Assembly (NCBI GenBank): GCA_963848175.1
Contig: CAWKCO010000012.1
Location: 186,001-250,000, forward strand
Reading direction: 5' to 3'
Source: JAMZMI01 sp963848175
GTDB lineage: Bacteria > Bacteroidota > Bacteroidia > Cytophagales > Cyclobacteriaceae
DNA length: 64,000 nt
Shown here: positions 18,694 through 28,802 of the stretch, in pieces
How the letters are laid out: the number at the start of each line of letters is the position of its first letter
Position numbering within the stretch: the first letter of the stretch is position 1
Translations under genes and position numbers: made by a program
The notes under the pieces: generated by a model
Seen by the model: only the letters and a program-made list of their open reading frames with translations
Databases searched by the model: none
What the model was told of the DNA's origin: nothing

Positions 18694-18713
18694 GGTTCAA
18701 TTGTTTAGTGTTT

Positions 18714-18742
18714 CTGGCGGCCTTATGGTCGCCAGTTTTTTT
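18714..18742 (+). terminator. Rho-independent terminator of the SusCD unit
   Basis: A 9 bp stem (CTGGCGGCC with GGTCGCCAG, one G-U pair, TTAT loop) followed by seven T residues, 20 bases after the PKD lipoprotein stop. Confidence 0.9.
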
Positions 18743-18840
18743 CCTTTTGCATTTGGTCTTCAATCAAGAGATTATAGTTTATTGCATAAGCTCATCCAAT
18801 CACCAACCTAACTATTTACCATATCCCAAATAAAATACAT

Positions 18841-21574
18841 ATGATGACGATAAGAGCATTTGTTTTGCAAAGCCAACTCCTCCTAGTGTGCCTATCGTTT
18901 TCACACTTTCAATACACAATTCCCATGCTCAAGCTCCGAAATCAGAAATTCGAGCAGTATGGGTGGCTACCGTCAGTAACCTAGATTGGCCCACGGGCGG
19001 CAATCGTTACAATATGGAGCAACAAAAGATTTTAATGAGAGGTATTCTTGATACCGCTCTTTCGTTGAATCTTAATGCAATATTTTTCCAAATCAGGCCA
19101 CAGTCAGATGCTTTGTACGAATCTGAATATACGCCATGGTCTGAAAATCTTACTGGAGTGAGAGGCAAAGATCCGGGCTATGACCCTTTGGCTTTTACGA
19201 TAGAAGAAGCGCACAAGCGCGGAATAGAAATTCATGGATGGCTCAATCCATATCGTTTTGAAACCTATATAGGTAAATACAGTGGTAAGCCTGGAGATTT
19301 TAATGCAGACCACCCTGAGTGGATGCTCACCTATAGTGATCATCGTATTTTGAACCCTGGAGTACCAGAGGTGCAGGAGCACATGAAAGACATAGTAGGA
19401 GAGATTATCCATAAATATGATATTGACGGAATTCATTTTGACGATTATTTTTACCCATACGGTGGTACAAATAATGAAGATATTGCCACATACAATGCTT
19501 ACAAAGGTGATTTTACTAATATAGGAGACTGGAGAAGAAACAATGTCAATCACATGATCCAGCTCGTTCATGATACCATTCAGTCGGTAAAGCCTTATGT
19601 AAGATTTGGCATCAGTCCATTTGGAATCTATGGTAACAATGAAAATCCACAGGGTATCATAGGTCTAGATGCTTATAACACTATTTATACCGATCCAAAG
19701 GTTTGGTTGTCTTCAGGAAGTATCGATTACATCAACCCCCAACTTTATTGGCCAATTGGAGGTTCACAGGATTTTAGTAAGCTTGTTCCGTTCTGGGCAC
19801 AAATGGCCAAAGACAATAACAGACACATGATCGCTGGACATGGCATATATCGCTACGATAGTAATCCAGATGCTTCCAGACTGGCTGTAGAAAATATTCA
19901 CGAAAACAAGCAATACTTTGATTGGGGGAATTCTTCAAGCAGAACGTTTGGCGGCAGGTTGGACACTTGAGCAAATCACACAGCAGATTAATATTGTAAG
20001 GGAAAATCAGAGATATTAATGCCGTGGGCAGTGTGTATTTCCGTTATCAAGATTTTATTCGCGTAAAAGGTGTTGCTAAAGAAATAATAGATATGAGCTA
20101 TGGAAACCCTGCGTTGATGCCCTCCATGCCGTGGAAAGGGCAATCAGCGCCAGCGGTTCCCGTAAATGTTCGCTGGGAAGAAGACGAGAGTGGTGTTTTT
20201 TACGTCGCATGGGATGCTGTCGGGGAGGATATGCGATATGTTCTATATGCCTCGGAGGATCAATCACCCGCAGACGGTTTTTTGAGCGATCCTGCCAATA
20301 TTGTGAAGGTCCTCTATAGTAATAGCTATTATGTTGAAGAGGAAGCAAGAATTCAAGGGAAGCCACATTTGTTTATAACCGCTTATGATCGATATGGTAA
20401 TGAGAGTACAGAGGCTGCATCATTTTCTATTGAGGTGCCATCTAATGCCAGCGTACTTTCTTTCCCATCGAATGGGGCTACAGGAGTATCCTCATTTGCA
20501 GACTTTACTTGGTCTAGTGCCACCAATGCTCAGTATTACAAAATTGAGTTTTCTAAAACCGACAGTTTTGATGAGATCACATTCTCAAAAACGGTAAACG
20601 CAACTACTGTAAATGTTGCACAATTCGATCTGAAAGGTGATACAAAATATTATTGGAGAATTCGTTCAGGAAATTTCTTTGGCTTTGGAGCCTCTAGTGA
20701 TGTGTTTTCATTCACCACAGGTTATCCTGGTAATGCTAAAATGATCTATCCAGTGGCGAATCAACAATTGATTAACCTTAAGCCATTGATATCATGGGAG
20801 GCAAACCCTCTTGCGAAAGGCGTTCGTTTACAAATAGCAAAAGGTGGAAGTAAGTTCGAAACTTTCAATGTAATAGTGGATAAGGAATTGGGAGCAGTGA
20901 ATGAATATCAATTAAGCACTACCTTAAATGAATGGACAACTCATCACATGAGGATACAGCTCTTCAATGAGTTGGGACAAGGAGAATGGGAGTATGTGAC
21001 TCTTTCAAGACATTGAAAGAATTGCCAAAAGCGCCACAAATCACAGCACCAGAAGCGGGCGTGGAGTGGTCAGAGGAATTTACGCTGATATTTGGTTGGA
21101 ACAAGGCCGAACTTGCTACAGGTTACAAAGCTATTTTGTCAAAAGACAAAGATCGAACTGATATCGTGGAAGAAATGGATTTCTTTTCTGCTAATAATTT
21201 AGTTTGGAATTATGGGCTTCTTGATCCCGGGACGTATTACTTCAGTATTGCAGGGAAAAATGTAGGAGGTTTGGGAGAATGGTCTCAAGTTGAGTTCGAA
21301 GTGATAGAGGTTTTGGAATGCAAAAGGTCGTTCAGCGTTAAACGCTTGGGCTTCCTACGAAGATGACCGTATTAAACTTTCAGTAGAGGCAGGAGGGGTA
21401 CTACAAGTTAAGTTTTATGACCTAACGGGAAAAAAGATTAATCCAGAAGTGAATAAATACTCTCAAGGGAGATTACAAATTATAGATATAAACAGAAATG
21501 GATTTAAGGGACTTGCGGTTGCAATGATTTCTATCAACGGTCAATTGCATACGTTAAAAATGAAAGGAAACTGA
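18841..21574 (+). CDS. GHL10-family glycoside hydrolase with Fn3 repeats and C-terminal sorting domain, frameshifted
   Basis: The ATG at 18841 starts a signal peptide that is interrupted by a frame change near 18898; the mature start APKSEIRAVWVATVSNLDWP follows. The GHL10 barrel has IRPQSDALYES, HGWLNPYRF and IHFDDYFYPY like the gene at 5200. Further frame changes occur near 19945, 20010, 20990 and 21325. After the barrel come about three Fn3-like modules (to about 21300) and a final approximately 80-residue domain ending at 21574, whose pattern (LQVKFYDLTGKKI, GLAVAMISINGQ) fits a T9SS sorting domain. Corrected length about 910 residues. It should hydrolyse glycan strands, probably peptide-free peptidoglycan, at the cell surface; substrate inferred from family and neighbours. 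Confidence 0.83.
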
Positions 21575-21637
21575 TGCAACCGTTTTGTTTCTATTAATGA
21601 CTAAATTAAAAAAGAAAAAAAGCGATAAAAAATAGCT

Positions 21638-23545
21638 ATGACAATTACACAATCATCATCAATGGATTTAAGGATATTTGATAATTCTGTCGATGCATCA
21701 ATTGAGATTGCAAGGGCAATAAAAGAGCTTATTGTAGAGAAGCAAAAGCAAGGTGAAAATGCAGTTTTAGGTCTTGCAACGGGCTCTTCACCCATTGCGG
21801 TCTATGATGAACTCGTGCGTATGCATCAGCAAGATGGACTGAGCTTTAATAATGTTATTTCTTTCAATTTGGATGAATATTATCCTCTTGATCCGAAGAG
21901 CAAGCAGAGTTACCATCGCTTCATGAATGAATATCTTTTTGATCATATCGATATCAAAAAGGAAAATGTACACATCCCTGATGGTTTAGTCGCTTTAGAT
22001 AAAGTGGAAGCCTATTGCGCAGATTATGATAAGAAAATTGTAGATGCTGGAGGTATTGATATTCAGCTTTTGGGTATTGGAAGAACAGGGCATATTGGTT
22101 TTAATGAACCTGGCTCCACACGAGAGTCGGTTACAAGGCTTATAACCCTTGATAATATCACGCGTGTAGATGCAGCCAAGGATTTTTATAGCAAGCACAA
22201 CGTGCCAAAGTACGCCATTACGATGGGTATTGGTACGATCATGAAATCTCGTAAGATTTTCTTAATGGCTTGGGGTGAGGGCAAAGCGCCGATAGTAGAT
22301 AAGGCACTGAATGGCTCCATCACCGAGTCGGTTCCTGCGTCTTTCTTGCAAAAGCATGACAACATTGAGGTGATGCTAGACACGCCAGCTGCATCCGAGC
22401 TTGCTCAGGTGAAAACACCTTGGTTGCTAGATTCAATTAAATGGGACGATAAGCAAATCCGTAAGGCAGTAGTTTGGCTTTGTGGTAAAGTAAACAAGCC
22501 GATACTAAAGCTTACTAGCGAGGATTACAACGAGCATGGCATGAGTGAGCTCCTCACTGTCAAAGGTTCAGCTTACCAAATCAATATTGACGTTTTTAAC
22601 CAGCTGCAACATACCATCACAGGATGGCCGGGAGGAAAACCCAATGCAGACGATAGCCAAAGACCAGAGCGAAATGCTCCTTTTCCTAAAACATCACTTA
22701 TTTTCAGTCCACACCCGGATGACGATGTGATCTCAATGGGAGGCACACTATTAAGGCTTGTGGAGCAAGGGCACAATGTGCATGTAGCCTATCAAGTATC
22801 TGGTAACATTGCCGTATTTGATGAGTACGCCATCAACTTTATGAATTTTGCTTCAGAGCTCAATGAAGAGTTTGGTTGGAGCAATCCTGAGTTTGATGCA
22901 ATGCACAAGGAATTCAGCAAGTTTGTGAAGTCCAAAGAATCGGATGAAAGAGATTTGGACGGTCTGAGAAAGCTGAAAGGCTTGATTCGCAGAAACGAAG
23001 CAAAGGCAGGGTGCAAGTACTGTGGAGTTGCTGATAGTAACATTCACTTTATGAATCTTCCGTTTTATGAAACGGGTGAGGTGAAGAAAAAACCACTTGG
23101 TGAGGAAGATATTCAAATGACTATTGATCTCATTCGAGAAGTGAAGCCGCACCAGATTTATGTGGCAGGAGACTTGTCCGATCCTCATGGAACCCATCGA
23201 GTTTGTCTAGATGCTGTGTTTAGGGCGCTAGATCAGATGAAACAAGACGATTGGGCACAAGACTGCAAGGTGTGGATGTACCGTGGAGCTTGGCAAGAGT
23301 GGGATATTGGGGATATAGAAATGGCAGTGCCAATCAGCCCTGAAGAATTATTGAAAAAACGTCAAGCTATCTTCAAGCATCAGTCACAAAAAGACGGAGT
23401 GGTGTTCCCTGGAAGTGATAGTCGTGAATTTTGGCAAAGAGCTGAAGATAGGAATCGCGGCACGGCTAAGTTGTATGACGAGCTAGGTATGGCTGAATAT
23501 GAGGCCATGGAAGCTTTCGTGGAATGGAAATTCCTCGAAAAATAA
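21638..23545 (+). CDS. nagB: Glucosamine-6-phosphate deaminase fused to a PIG-L/LmbE deacetylase domain
   Basis: 635 residues. The NagB domain (about 10-270) has LATGSSPIAVYDEL, the catalytic Asp79 in FNLDEYYPL, and GHIGFNEPG with His152 and Glu157. The residue matching the E. coli catalytic Asp141 is Thr150 (GRTGH instead of GNDGH). A linker leads to a PIG-L/LmbE-type zinc deacetylase domain (about 350-630): HPDDD at 359-363 and DPHGTHR around residue 515 supply the metal ligands. NagB converts GlcN-6-P to fructose-6-P and ammonia; PIG-L enzymes remove N-acetyl groups from GlcNAc. No NagA is seen nearby, so the C-terminal domain may do the GlcNAc-6-P deacetylation. This fused form is known in Bacteroidota; the two-step activity is inferred. 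No signal peptide. Confidence 0.88.
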   Translation: MTITQSSSMDLRIFDNSVDASIEIARAIKELIVEKQKQGENAVLGLATGSSPIAVYDELVRMHQQDGLSFNNVISFNLDEYYPLDPKSKQSYHRFMNEYLFDHIDIKKENVHIPDGLVALDKVEAYCADYDKKIVDAGGIDIQLLGIGRTGHIGFNEPGSTRESVTRLITLDNITRVDAAKDFYSKHNVPKYAITMGIGTIMKSRKIFLMAWGEGKAPIVDKALNGSITESVPASFLQKHDNIEVMLDTPAASELAQVKTPWLLDSIKWDDKQIRKAVVWLCGKVNKPILKLTSEDYNEHGMSELLTVKGSAYQINIDVFNQLQHTITGWPGGKPNADDSQRPERNAPFPKTSLIFSPHPDDDVISMGGTLLRLVEQGHNVHVAYQVSGNIAVFDEYAINFMNFASELNEEFGWSNPEFDAMHKEFSKFVKSKESDERDLDGLRKLKGLIRRNEAKAGCKYCGVADSNIHFMNLPFYETGEVKKKPLGEEDIQMTIDLIREVKPHQIYVAGDLSDPHGTHRVCLDAVFRALDQMKQDDWAQDCKVWMYRGAWQEWDIGDIEMAVPISPEELLKKRQAIFKHQSQKDGVVFPGSDSREFWQRAEDRNRGTAKLYDELGMAEYEAMEAFVEWKFLEK

Positions 23546-23667
23546 AGGTTTACTTAACTATGATTTAAAGGGTGTTTCTGATTCGCGTTAGGAACATCCC
23601 GCAAATTTTAGAGGCATTATTTTGCCTATATTGACGAAAATTGATTGATTAAGAAAGTTGGCAAATA

Positions 23668-24552
23668 ATGATATTATTAGCAGATAGTGGCTCTACAAAG
23701 ACAGATTGGCGGTTGATTTCTGCGAATGGCATTGTGGAATCTTTTGTATCTGCAGGCATTAACCCGGCCTTACAGTCGGAGGAAGAGATTAAGTCAGATC
23801 AAGAGGAAACTTTGCTCGCCTTTGGGCATTTACCGGTTCGGAAAATTTATTTCTATGGGGCAGGTTGTGCTCAGCCCACATCACAAGCCAAGGTCTCTTT
23901 GATGCTTACGAGTATATTTACTTCCGCTGAAGTGGAAGTCGCCAGTGATTTACTAGGAGCTGCCAAAGCCATTTTTCACGAACGATCTGGGATTGCGTGC
24001 ATTTTAGGAACAGGCTCTAATTCGGGTTTTTTTGACGGTAAAAAGATCGTTGAGAATGTTCCAAGTCTTGGTTATCTATTGGGGGATGAAGGAGGCGGGA
24101 GTCAAATCGGTAAGCAGTTGTTGATTGACTATTTACGTGGAGATATGCCAAATGATATTTCCGAAGAACTGAAAAAAGAAATTGGAGACGATCGAGGAGC
24201 AATCTACCATCGGATCTATGAAAGTCCTTTTCCAAATCGCTTTCTTGCGAGTATAGTGGGAGTTTTAAGTAAGAAATATTCAAAGGATGCGTATTTTCGC
24301 GGCGTGATATATGCTGAGTTTACCAGATTTTTCAACAATTGCATCAATAAATATGAAATGGAGGCAACTGTTTCTGTGGGATTTGTGGGTTCTTTGGCTT
24401 TTCACTATCAAGATTTGTTAAAAACCATTGGAGAGCAGCATGGTATCAATATCTCAGGGATCGTAGAGAAGCCTATTGATGAGATTGCGAATCAACTTTT
24501 TAAACAAACATCATCATATAAAATCTTTTCAAATACCGCCGAGGGTATTTGA
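23668..24552 (+). CDS. BadF/BadG-type sugar kinase (MurNAc or GlcNAc kinase, MurK-like)
   Basis: 294 residues with ASKHA-fold kinase motifs: phosphate-1 loop ADSGSTKTDW at the start, ILGTGSNSGFF (phosphate 2, about 112-122) and LGDEGGGSQIG (about 132-142). This is the BadF/BadG/BcrA/BcrD group that includes NagK-like kinases and the MurNAc kinases MurK of Clostridium and Tannerella. It is followed after 24 bases by murQ, as in Tannerella, which favours 6-phosphorylation of MurNAc and possibly GlcNAc. Cytoplasmic. Which sugar is preferred cannot be decided from sequence. Confidence 0.83.
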   Translation: MILLADSGSTKTDWRLISANGIVESFVSAGINPALQSEEEIKSDQEETLLAFGHLPVRKIYFYGAGCAQPTSQAKVSLMLTSIFTSAEVEVASDLLGAAKAIFHERSGIACILGTGSNSGFFDGKKIVENVPSLGYLLGDEGGGSQIGKQLLIDYLRGDMPNDISEELKKEIGDDRGAIYHRIYESPFPNRFLASIVGVLSKKYSKDAYFRGVIYAEFTRFFNNCINKYEMEATVSVGFVGSLAFHYQDLLKTIGEQHGINISGIVEKPIDEIANQLFKQTSSYKIFSNTAEGI

Positions 24553-24576
24553 TGTTTAACATTGAAATAGAACATA

Positions 24577-25405
24577 ATGACAATAACTGAAGCCCCTTCT
24601 AATTTCTCCGATTTGGATAAAATGACCGTCGGAGAGATTCTTTGCAATATTAATAAAGAGGATAGTGAAGTGCCGAAAGCTGTGACGAAAGCGATCCCAC
24701 AAATTGAGGCATTGGTCAAACAGATAGTAGTGAAAATGAAAAAGGGCGGACGCCTTTTTTACATTGGTGCTGGCACCAGCGGGCGCTTAGGTGTACTAGA
24801 TGCTTCCGAATGTCCACCGACTTACGGAGTTCCTGATACGATGGTAGTCGGAATTATTGCAGGTGGGGATGTTGCCATTCGAAAAGCAGTGGAGCATGCA
24901 GAGGATAATACTGATCTGGCATGGGAAGATTTGTGTAAATATGATATCAATGAAAATGATACCGTAGTAGGTATTGCCGCTTCAGGTCGTACACCTTACG
25001 TGCTCGGTGGAGTCAAAGACAGCAAAAAAGCGTGGAATTTTGACAGGAGGAATTTCGTGCAATTTGAATACTGAGCTCAGTGCAGCAGTTGATCATGGCA
25101 TAGAAATCATCGTAGGTCCAGAGTTTGTTACGGGTAGTACACGTATGAAATCGGGTACAGCACAAAAATTGGTGCTTAATATGATCTCCACTTCTGTTAT
25201 GATCCAGCTCGGAAAAGTAAAAGGAAACAAGATGGTGGATATGCAGCTAAGTAATAAAAAGCTTGTTGACAGAGCCATCAAGATGATCATAGAAGAAATA
25301 GATGTCTGCCGAGAAGACGCTGCTAAATTACTAGAGGCGAATGGTTCTGTGCGCAAGGCTGTAGATGCGCATTTAAATGATACCCTAAAGCAGGCCAACG
25401 CATAA
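24577..25405 (+). CDS. murQ: N-acetylmuramic acid 6-phosphate etherase, one frameshift
   Basis: Clear MurQ: GAGTSGRLGVLDASECPPTYG (SIS-domain active-site loop, about 64-84), the acid/base region, IAASGRTPYVLGG, and GSTRMKSGTAQKLVLNM towards the C-terminus. The frame changes near 25030; the protein resumes as GILTGGISCN in another frame. Corrected length about 276 residues, slightly short of E. coli MurQ (298). MurQ cleaves the D-lactyl ether of MurNAc-6-P to give GlcNAc-6-P and D-lactate in the cytoplasm. Its place between the sugar kinase and an amidase fixes the theme of the region as muramic acid catabolism. Confidence 0.93.
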
Positions 25406-25429
25406 GTCTTCGTATTTTATAAATAAGTT

Positions 25430-26138
25430 ATGAGAAACTTTTTTTTGTTGACGCTTCTGTTCGTCACTATTTCTAGTTGTGAAGAGAAAAGTCGCATCGT
25501 AGATAAACCAATTACTTTCAACGAAGAGCGCAAAGCGCTTACTTTGGAATACCTAAAGGAGCACTACGGATTGGTACAAGATGAACCTACTATAGATCCG
25601 AAAATAATTGTGATCCATTACACGGTTATTCCCACGCTTGAGAAATCCCTAACCGCTTTTGAATCTGCCAAACTGCCAAATTGGAGACCAGAGATTGCTG
25701 GTGCTGGGGCATTGAATGTGTCGTCTCAGTTTTTGATTGATACAGATGGAGTTATCTATCGCTTGATGCCAGAAAACTATATGGCTAGACATGTAATAGG
25801 CTTGAATCACTGTGCCATAGGAGTGGAGAATGTTGGGGGAACGGAAGAAGTGCCGCTAACAGATGCTCAATTAGAATCCAATGCATGGTTGGCCAGCTTA
25901 TCTTAAAGAAAAATATGACATTCAGTACCTGATTGGTCATTCAGAATACACCAATTTCGAAGGTCATGAGCTCTGGTTGGAAAAAGATGCTGGCTACCGA
26001 ACTGTCAAGTCTGATCCAGGAGATCAGTTTATGGCGGATCTCAGAGCTAAGACAGCACATTTAGATTTTTTGCCAGTTCCCGAACCAATCATTAAAGATA
26101 CGGTTGTCAATACTGTACCAAAAGATAGCATTCATTGA
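25430..26138 (+). CDS. N-acetylmuramoyl-L-alanine amidase (Amidase_2, AmpD-type) lipoprotein, one frameshift
   Basis: Lipoprotein signal (ISSCEEK, Cys17), then an Amidase_2 domain: zinc His in KIIVIHYTV, the region HCAIGVENVGG, a second metal ligand in LIGHSEY and the catalytic Lys/Asp region VKSDPGDQF. The frame shifts near 25895, between ESNA and AYLKEKYDIQY. Corrected length about 236 residues with a Pro-rich tail. Unlike cytoplasmic AmpD it is membrane anchored, so it would act on muropeptides in the periplasm. It begins 24 bases after murQ and ends 1 base before the M14 peptidase start. Confidence 0.87.
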
Positions 26139-26139
26139 T

Positions 26140-27607
26140 ATGAGAATAATTGTAGCGTTTTTTATACTAATACCTTTCATGTCCCTTTGTCAAAATGATG
26201 ATTTTGACAAAGGGCTTTTTTCTTCTTATGAGCAGTTTCGTGAAAAATCTCTTGATAAATTGAGAGTGAAACATGCAGATATTCAACCACTTATTGAACA
26301 CATAGGATCTCATAAAGGATTTGAAGTGAAGCAGCTGGGTACATCCATGGAAGGCCGATCTATCTCTATGATTTCGGTGGGGACAGGCAAAATCGATATT
26401 CTACTTTGGTCACAAATGCATGGAGACGAGCCAACAGCTACTTTGGCCATTTTCGATTTACTAAATTTCTTCGCAGATGATTCGGCCTACAAAAAGGAAA
26501 AGAAGGCGTTGTTGAAAGCTGTTCGAGTTGCATTTCGTGCCAATGCTAAACCCAGATGGGGCAGAGGTGTACAAAAGAAGAAATGCTTTGGATATCGATA
26601 TCAATAGGGATGCTTTGCGACTGCAAACACCTGAAGGACGAATATTAAAAGCCGTAAGAGATAGTTTAGATGCAGATTTTGGTTTCAACCTCCACGATCA
26701 AAGTGTCTATTACAACGCTGAGCGAACTGAAAAACCAGCTACTATTTCTTATTTGGCACCTGCCTACAATTACAAAAAAGACATTAATGATGTACGTGGC
26801 AATGCCATGAAAGTGATCGCCTATATGAATGACATCATTCAGAACTATGCACCAGGTCAGGTTGGTAGGTACAATGATGATTTTGAGCCGCGTGCTTTTG
26901 GAGACAACATTCAAAAGTGGGGAACCAGTGCTATTCTAATAGAGTCTGGCGGTTATGCCAACGATCCCGAAAAACAGTTTATTCGCAAGCTTAACTACAT
27001 TTCTATATTGTCTTCCATTTTCGCCATCTCAGATGGTACGTATGCAAAAATTGATCTTGCGGAATACGAGAAAATCCCTAACAATGACCGGAAGCTATTC
27101 GATTTGAAGGTTGAAAATATGACCTACTCCAAAGACGGAGTAGATTATCTGATTGATTTAGGTATTTATACATACCCTATTGACAATGAGTTACATACAG
27201 ACTACCATTATGTAGGTAGAATATCTGAAATTGGTGATCTATCAACTTACTATGGTTACAATACTTTGGATGCCAAAGGGTTGCGTTACGAAGCTGGAAA
27301 AGTATATGAAGCTCCTGATTCTTTGGAATATCAAGAACTTAACCAACTTGACTTTAACCAATTATTGAGTCAAGGATATACGGACATGAGCGTGGGAGAA
27401 ATGCCAGAAAACCTTCGATTCAGTGCATTTCCGTTAAACATTTCGCGATCAGGAGCTGCTCAAGGAAATGAAGTAGGCTTAGGACTCAATGCTTCTTTTG
27501 TGTTAAAAGAAGGAGACGAAGTGAGGTATGTGATTGTAAATGGGTTTGTATTTGATGCCCGACTGACAAACATCCAAAACCAAATTAAAAACGGCGTGAT
27601 TCGCTAA
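26140..27607 (+). CDS. M14-family zinc carboxypeptidase, exported, one frameshift
   Basis: Signal peptide (MRIIVAFFILIPFMSLCQ), then the M14 fold: zinc ligands HGDE (His94, Glu97), substrate-binding NPDGAEVY and INRD, third zinc ligand in NLHDQS and catalytic Glu in ILIESGG. The frame changes near 26530, between KAVRV and FVPMLNPDG. A C-terminal domain of about 200 residues follows. Corrected length about 489 residues. M14 enzymes include MpaA and related peptidases that trim peptidoglycan stem peptides; the adjacent amidase and Ala-Glu epimerase make a stem-peptide substrate likely, but a general carboxypeptidase role cannot be excluded. Confidence 0.85.
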
Positions 27608-27654
27608 TCATTTCTAAGTCATAGTCTTTAACCAAAGTTTTTGTTTCCTAGCTA

Positions 27655-28674
27655 ATGAAACTCTTTCTTCACCACTTCGACCTTCGCCTCAAGCATACTT
27701 TTAAAATCGCACATGATTCTAGAGATATTCAAAAAACGCTGATTGTCGAGCTGAATGATGGTACGCATTCTGGTTTCGGAGAGGCTACTGCTAGTGTTTA
27801 TTATAAGCACAGTATTGAAAGTATGTCGGAAGTGCTCAATGCTGCCAGAGCGCAGATAGAAGCTTATGATTATGAAGATCCTTCTGATTTTTGGGATGCA
27901 ATTAAAGGTCAATTTGTGGGGAATTCTTTTGCGCTTTGTGCGCTAGATGTGGCCATCAATGATCTTTATGCCAAGTCCAAAGGTGTCAGTTTGATGAAGC
28001 TTTGGGGCACGGATAATGGACAATACCCCTTGAGCAATTATACCATTGGAATAGACACGATTCCCAACATGGCGGCAAAGCTGAAGGAGTTTCCTTGGCC
28101 GAGCTATAAAATTAAATTAGGTACGGGTGAAGACGTTGAGATCATAAGAGAATTGCGAAAACTTACAGATGCCAACTTTCGAATTGATGCCAACTGTGGT
28201 TGGACAGCAGACGAGACCATTGAAAATGCAAAGGTGATGAAGGAGCTAGGAGTGGAGTTCCTTGAGCAACCGCTGAAAGCAGATGATTGGGAAGGCATGA
28301 AACAAGTTTTTGCTCACTCGGTGCTTCCAGTGATTGCTGATGAGAGCATCAAAGGCGAAGAGGATGTGGATCGTTGCGCTGAGGTTTTTCATGGCATCAA
28401 TATCAAGTTGATGAAATGTGGAGGGGTGACGCCAGCTCGTCGCATGATCAAAAACGCCAAGTCTAAGGGAATGAAGGTGATGGTGGGCTGTATGACTGAG
28501 TCGTCTGTGGGTATATCTGCTGTGGCTCAGTTGCTTCCAGAGCTGGATTATGTAGATATGGACGGATTTCTCTTGATTGCAAATGATACCGCCGTTGGGC
28601 CAGTATTGCAGGGACAAGAAATTAAAATTTCTAAAAAGCCAGGCATTGGCATAGATCGATTGGAACCGAACTGA
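27655..28674 (+). CDS. Dipeptide (L-Ala-D/L-Glu) epimerase, enolase superfamily
   Basis: 339 residues, intact. The enolase-superfamily muconate-lactonizing subgroup residues are in place: general base pair KIK (Lys152, Lys154), metal ligands Asp178 (RIDANCGW), Glu204 (LEQPL) and Asp229 (IADES), and Lys in NIKLMKCGG. Spacing and the DES/KCGG motifs fit L-Ala-D/L-Glu epimerases, which convert the L-Ala-D-Glu left from murein stem peptides to L-Ala-L-Glu for ordinary peptidases. Other dipeptide specificities exist in this group, but the surrounding peptidoglycan genes favour this one. Cytoplasmic. Confidence 0.9.
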   Translation: MKLFLHHFDLRLKHTFKIAHDSRDIQKTLIVELNDGTHSGFGEATASVYYKHSIESMSEVLNAARAQIEAYDYEDPSDFWDAIKGQFVGNSFALCALDVAINDLYAKSKGVSLMKLWGTDNGQYPLSNYTIGIDTIPNMAAKLKEFPWPSYKIKLGTGEDVEIIRELRKLTDANFRIDANCGWTADETIENAKVMKELGVEFLEQPLKADDWEGMKQVFAHSVLPVIADESIKGEEDVDRCAEVFHGINIKLMKCGGVTPARRMIKNAKSKGMKVMVGCMTESSVGISAVAQLLPELDYVDMDGFLLIANDTAVGPVLQGQEIKISKKPGIGIDRLEPN

Positions 28675-28802
28675 AAATAATTACTATTAACCCGACTGGC
28701 AATTAAACGTAGAAAAAATTCTTGCAACTTGTTGATGACCAAGATGATCTGAAATTTGTCATCCCAATAAATTCAACTTTAGTTGATAACCTAACCATCT
28801 AT

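Noticed and set aside
23546..23667. Hairpin GGGTGTTTC..GGAACATCCC between nagB and the kinase as a terminator
   Set aside because: Imperfect stem and no T-run; read-through into the kinase and murQ is more likely.
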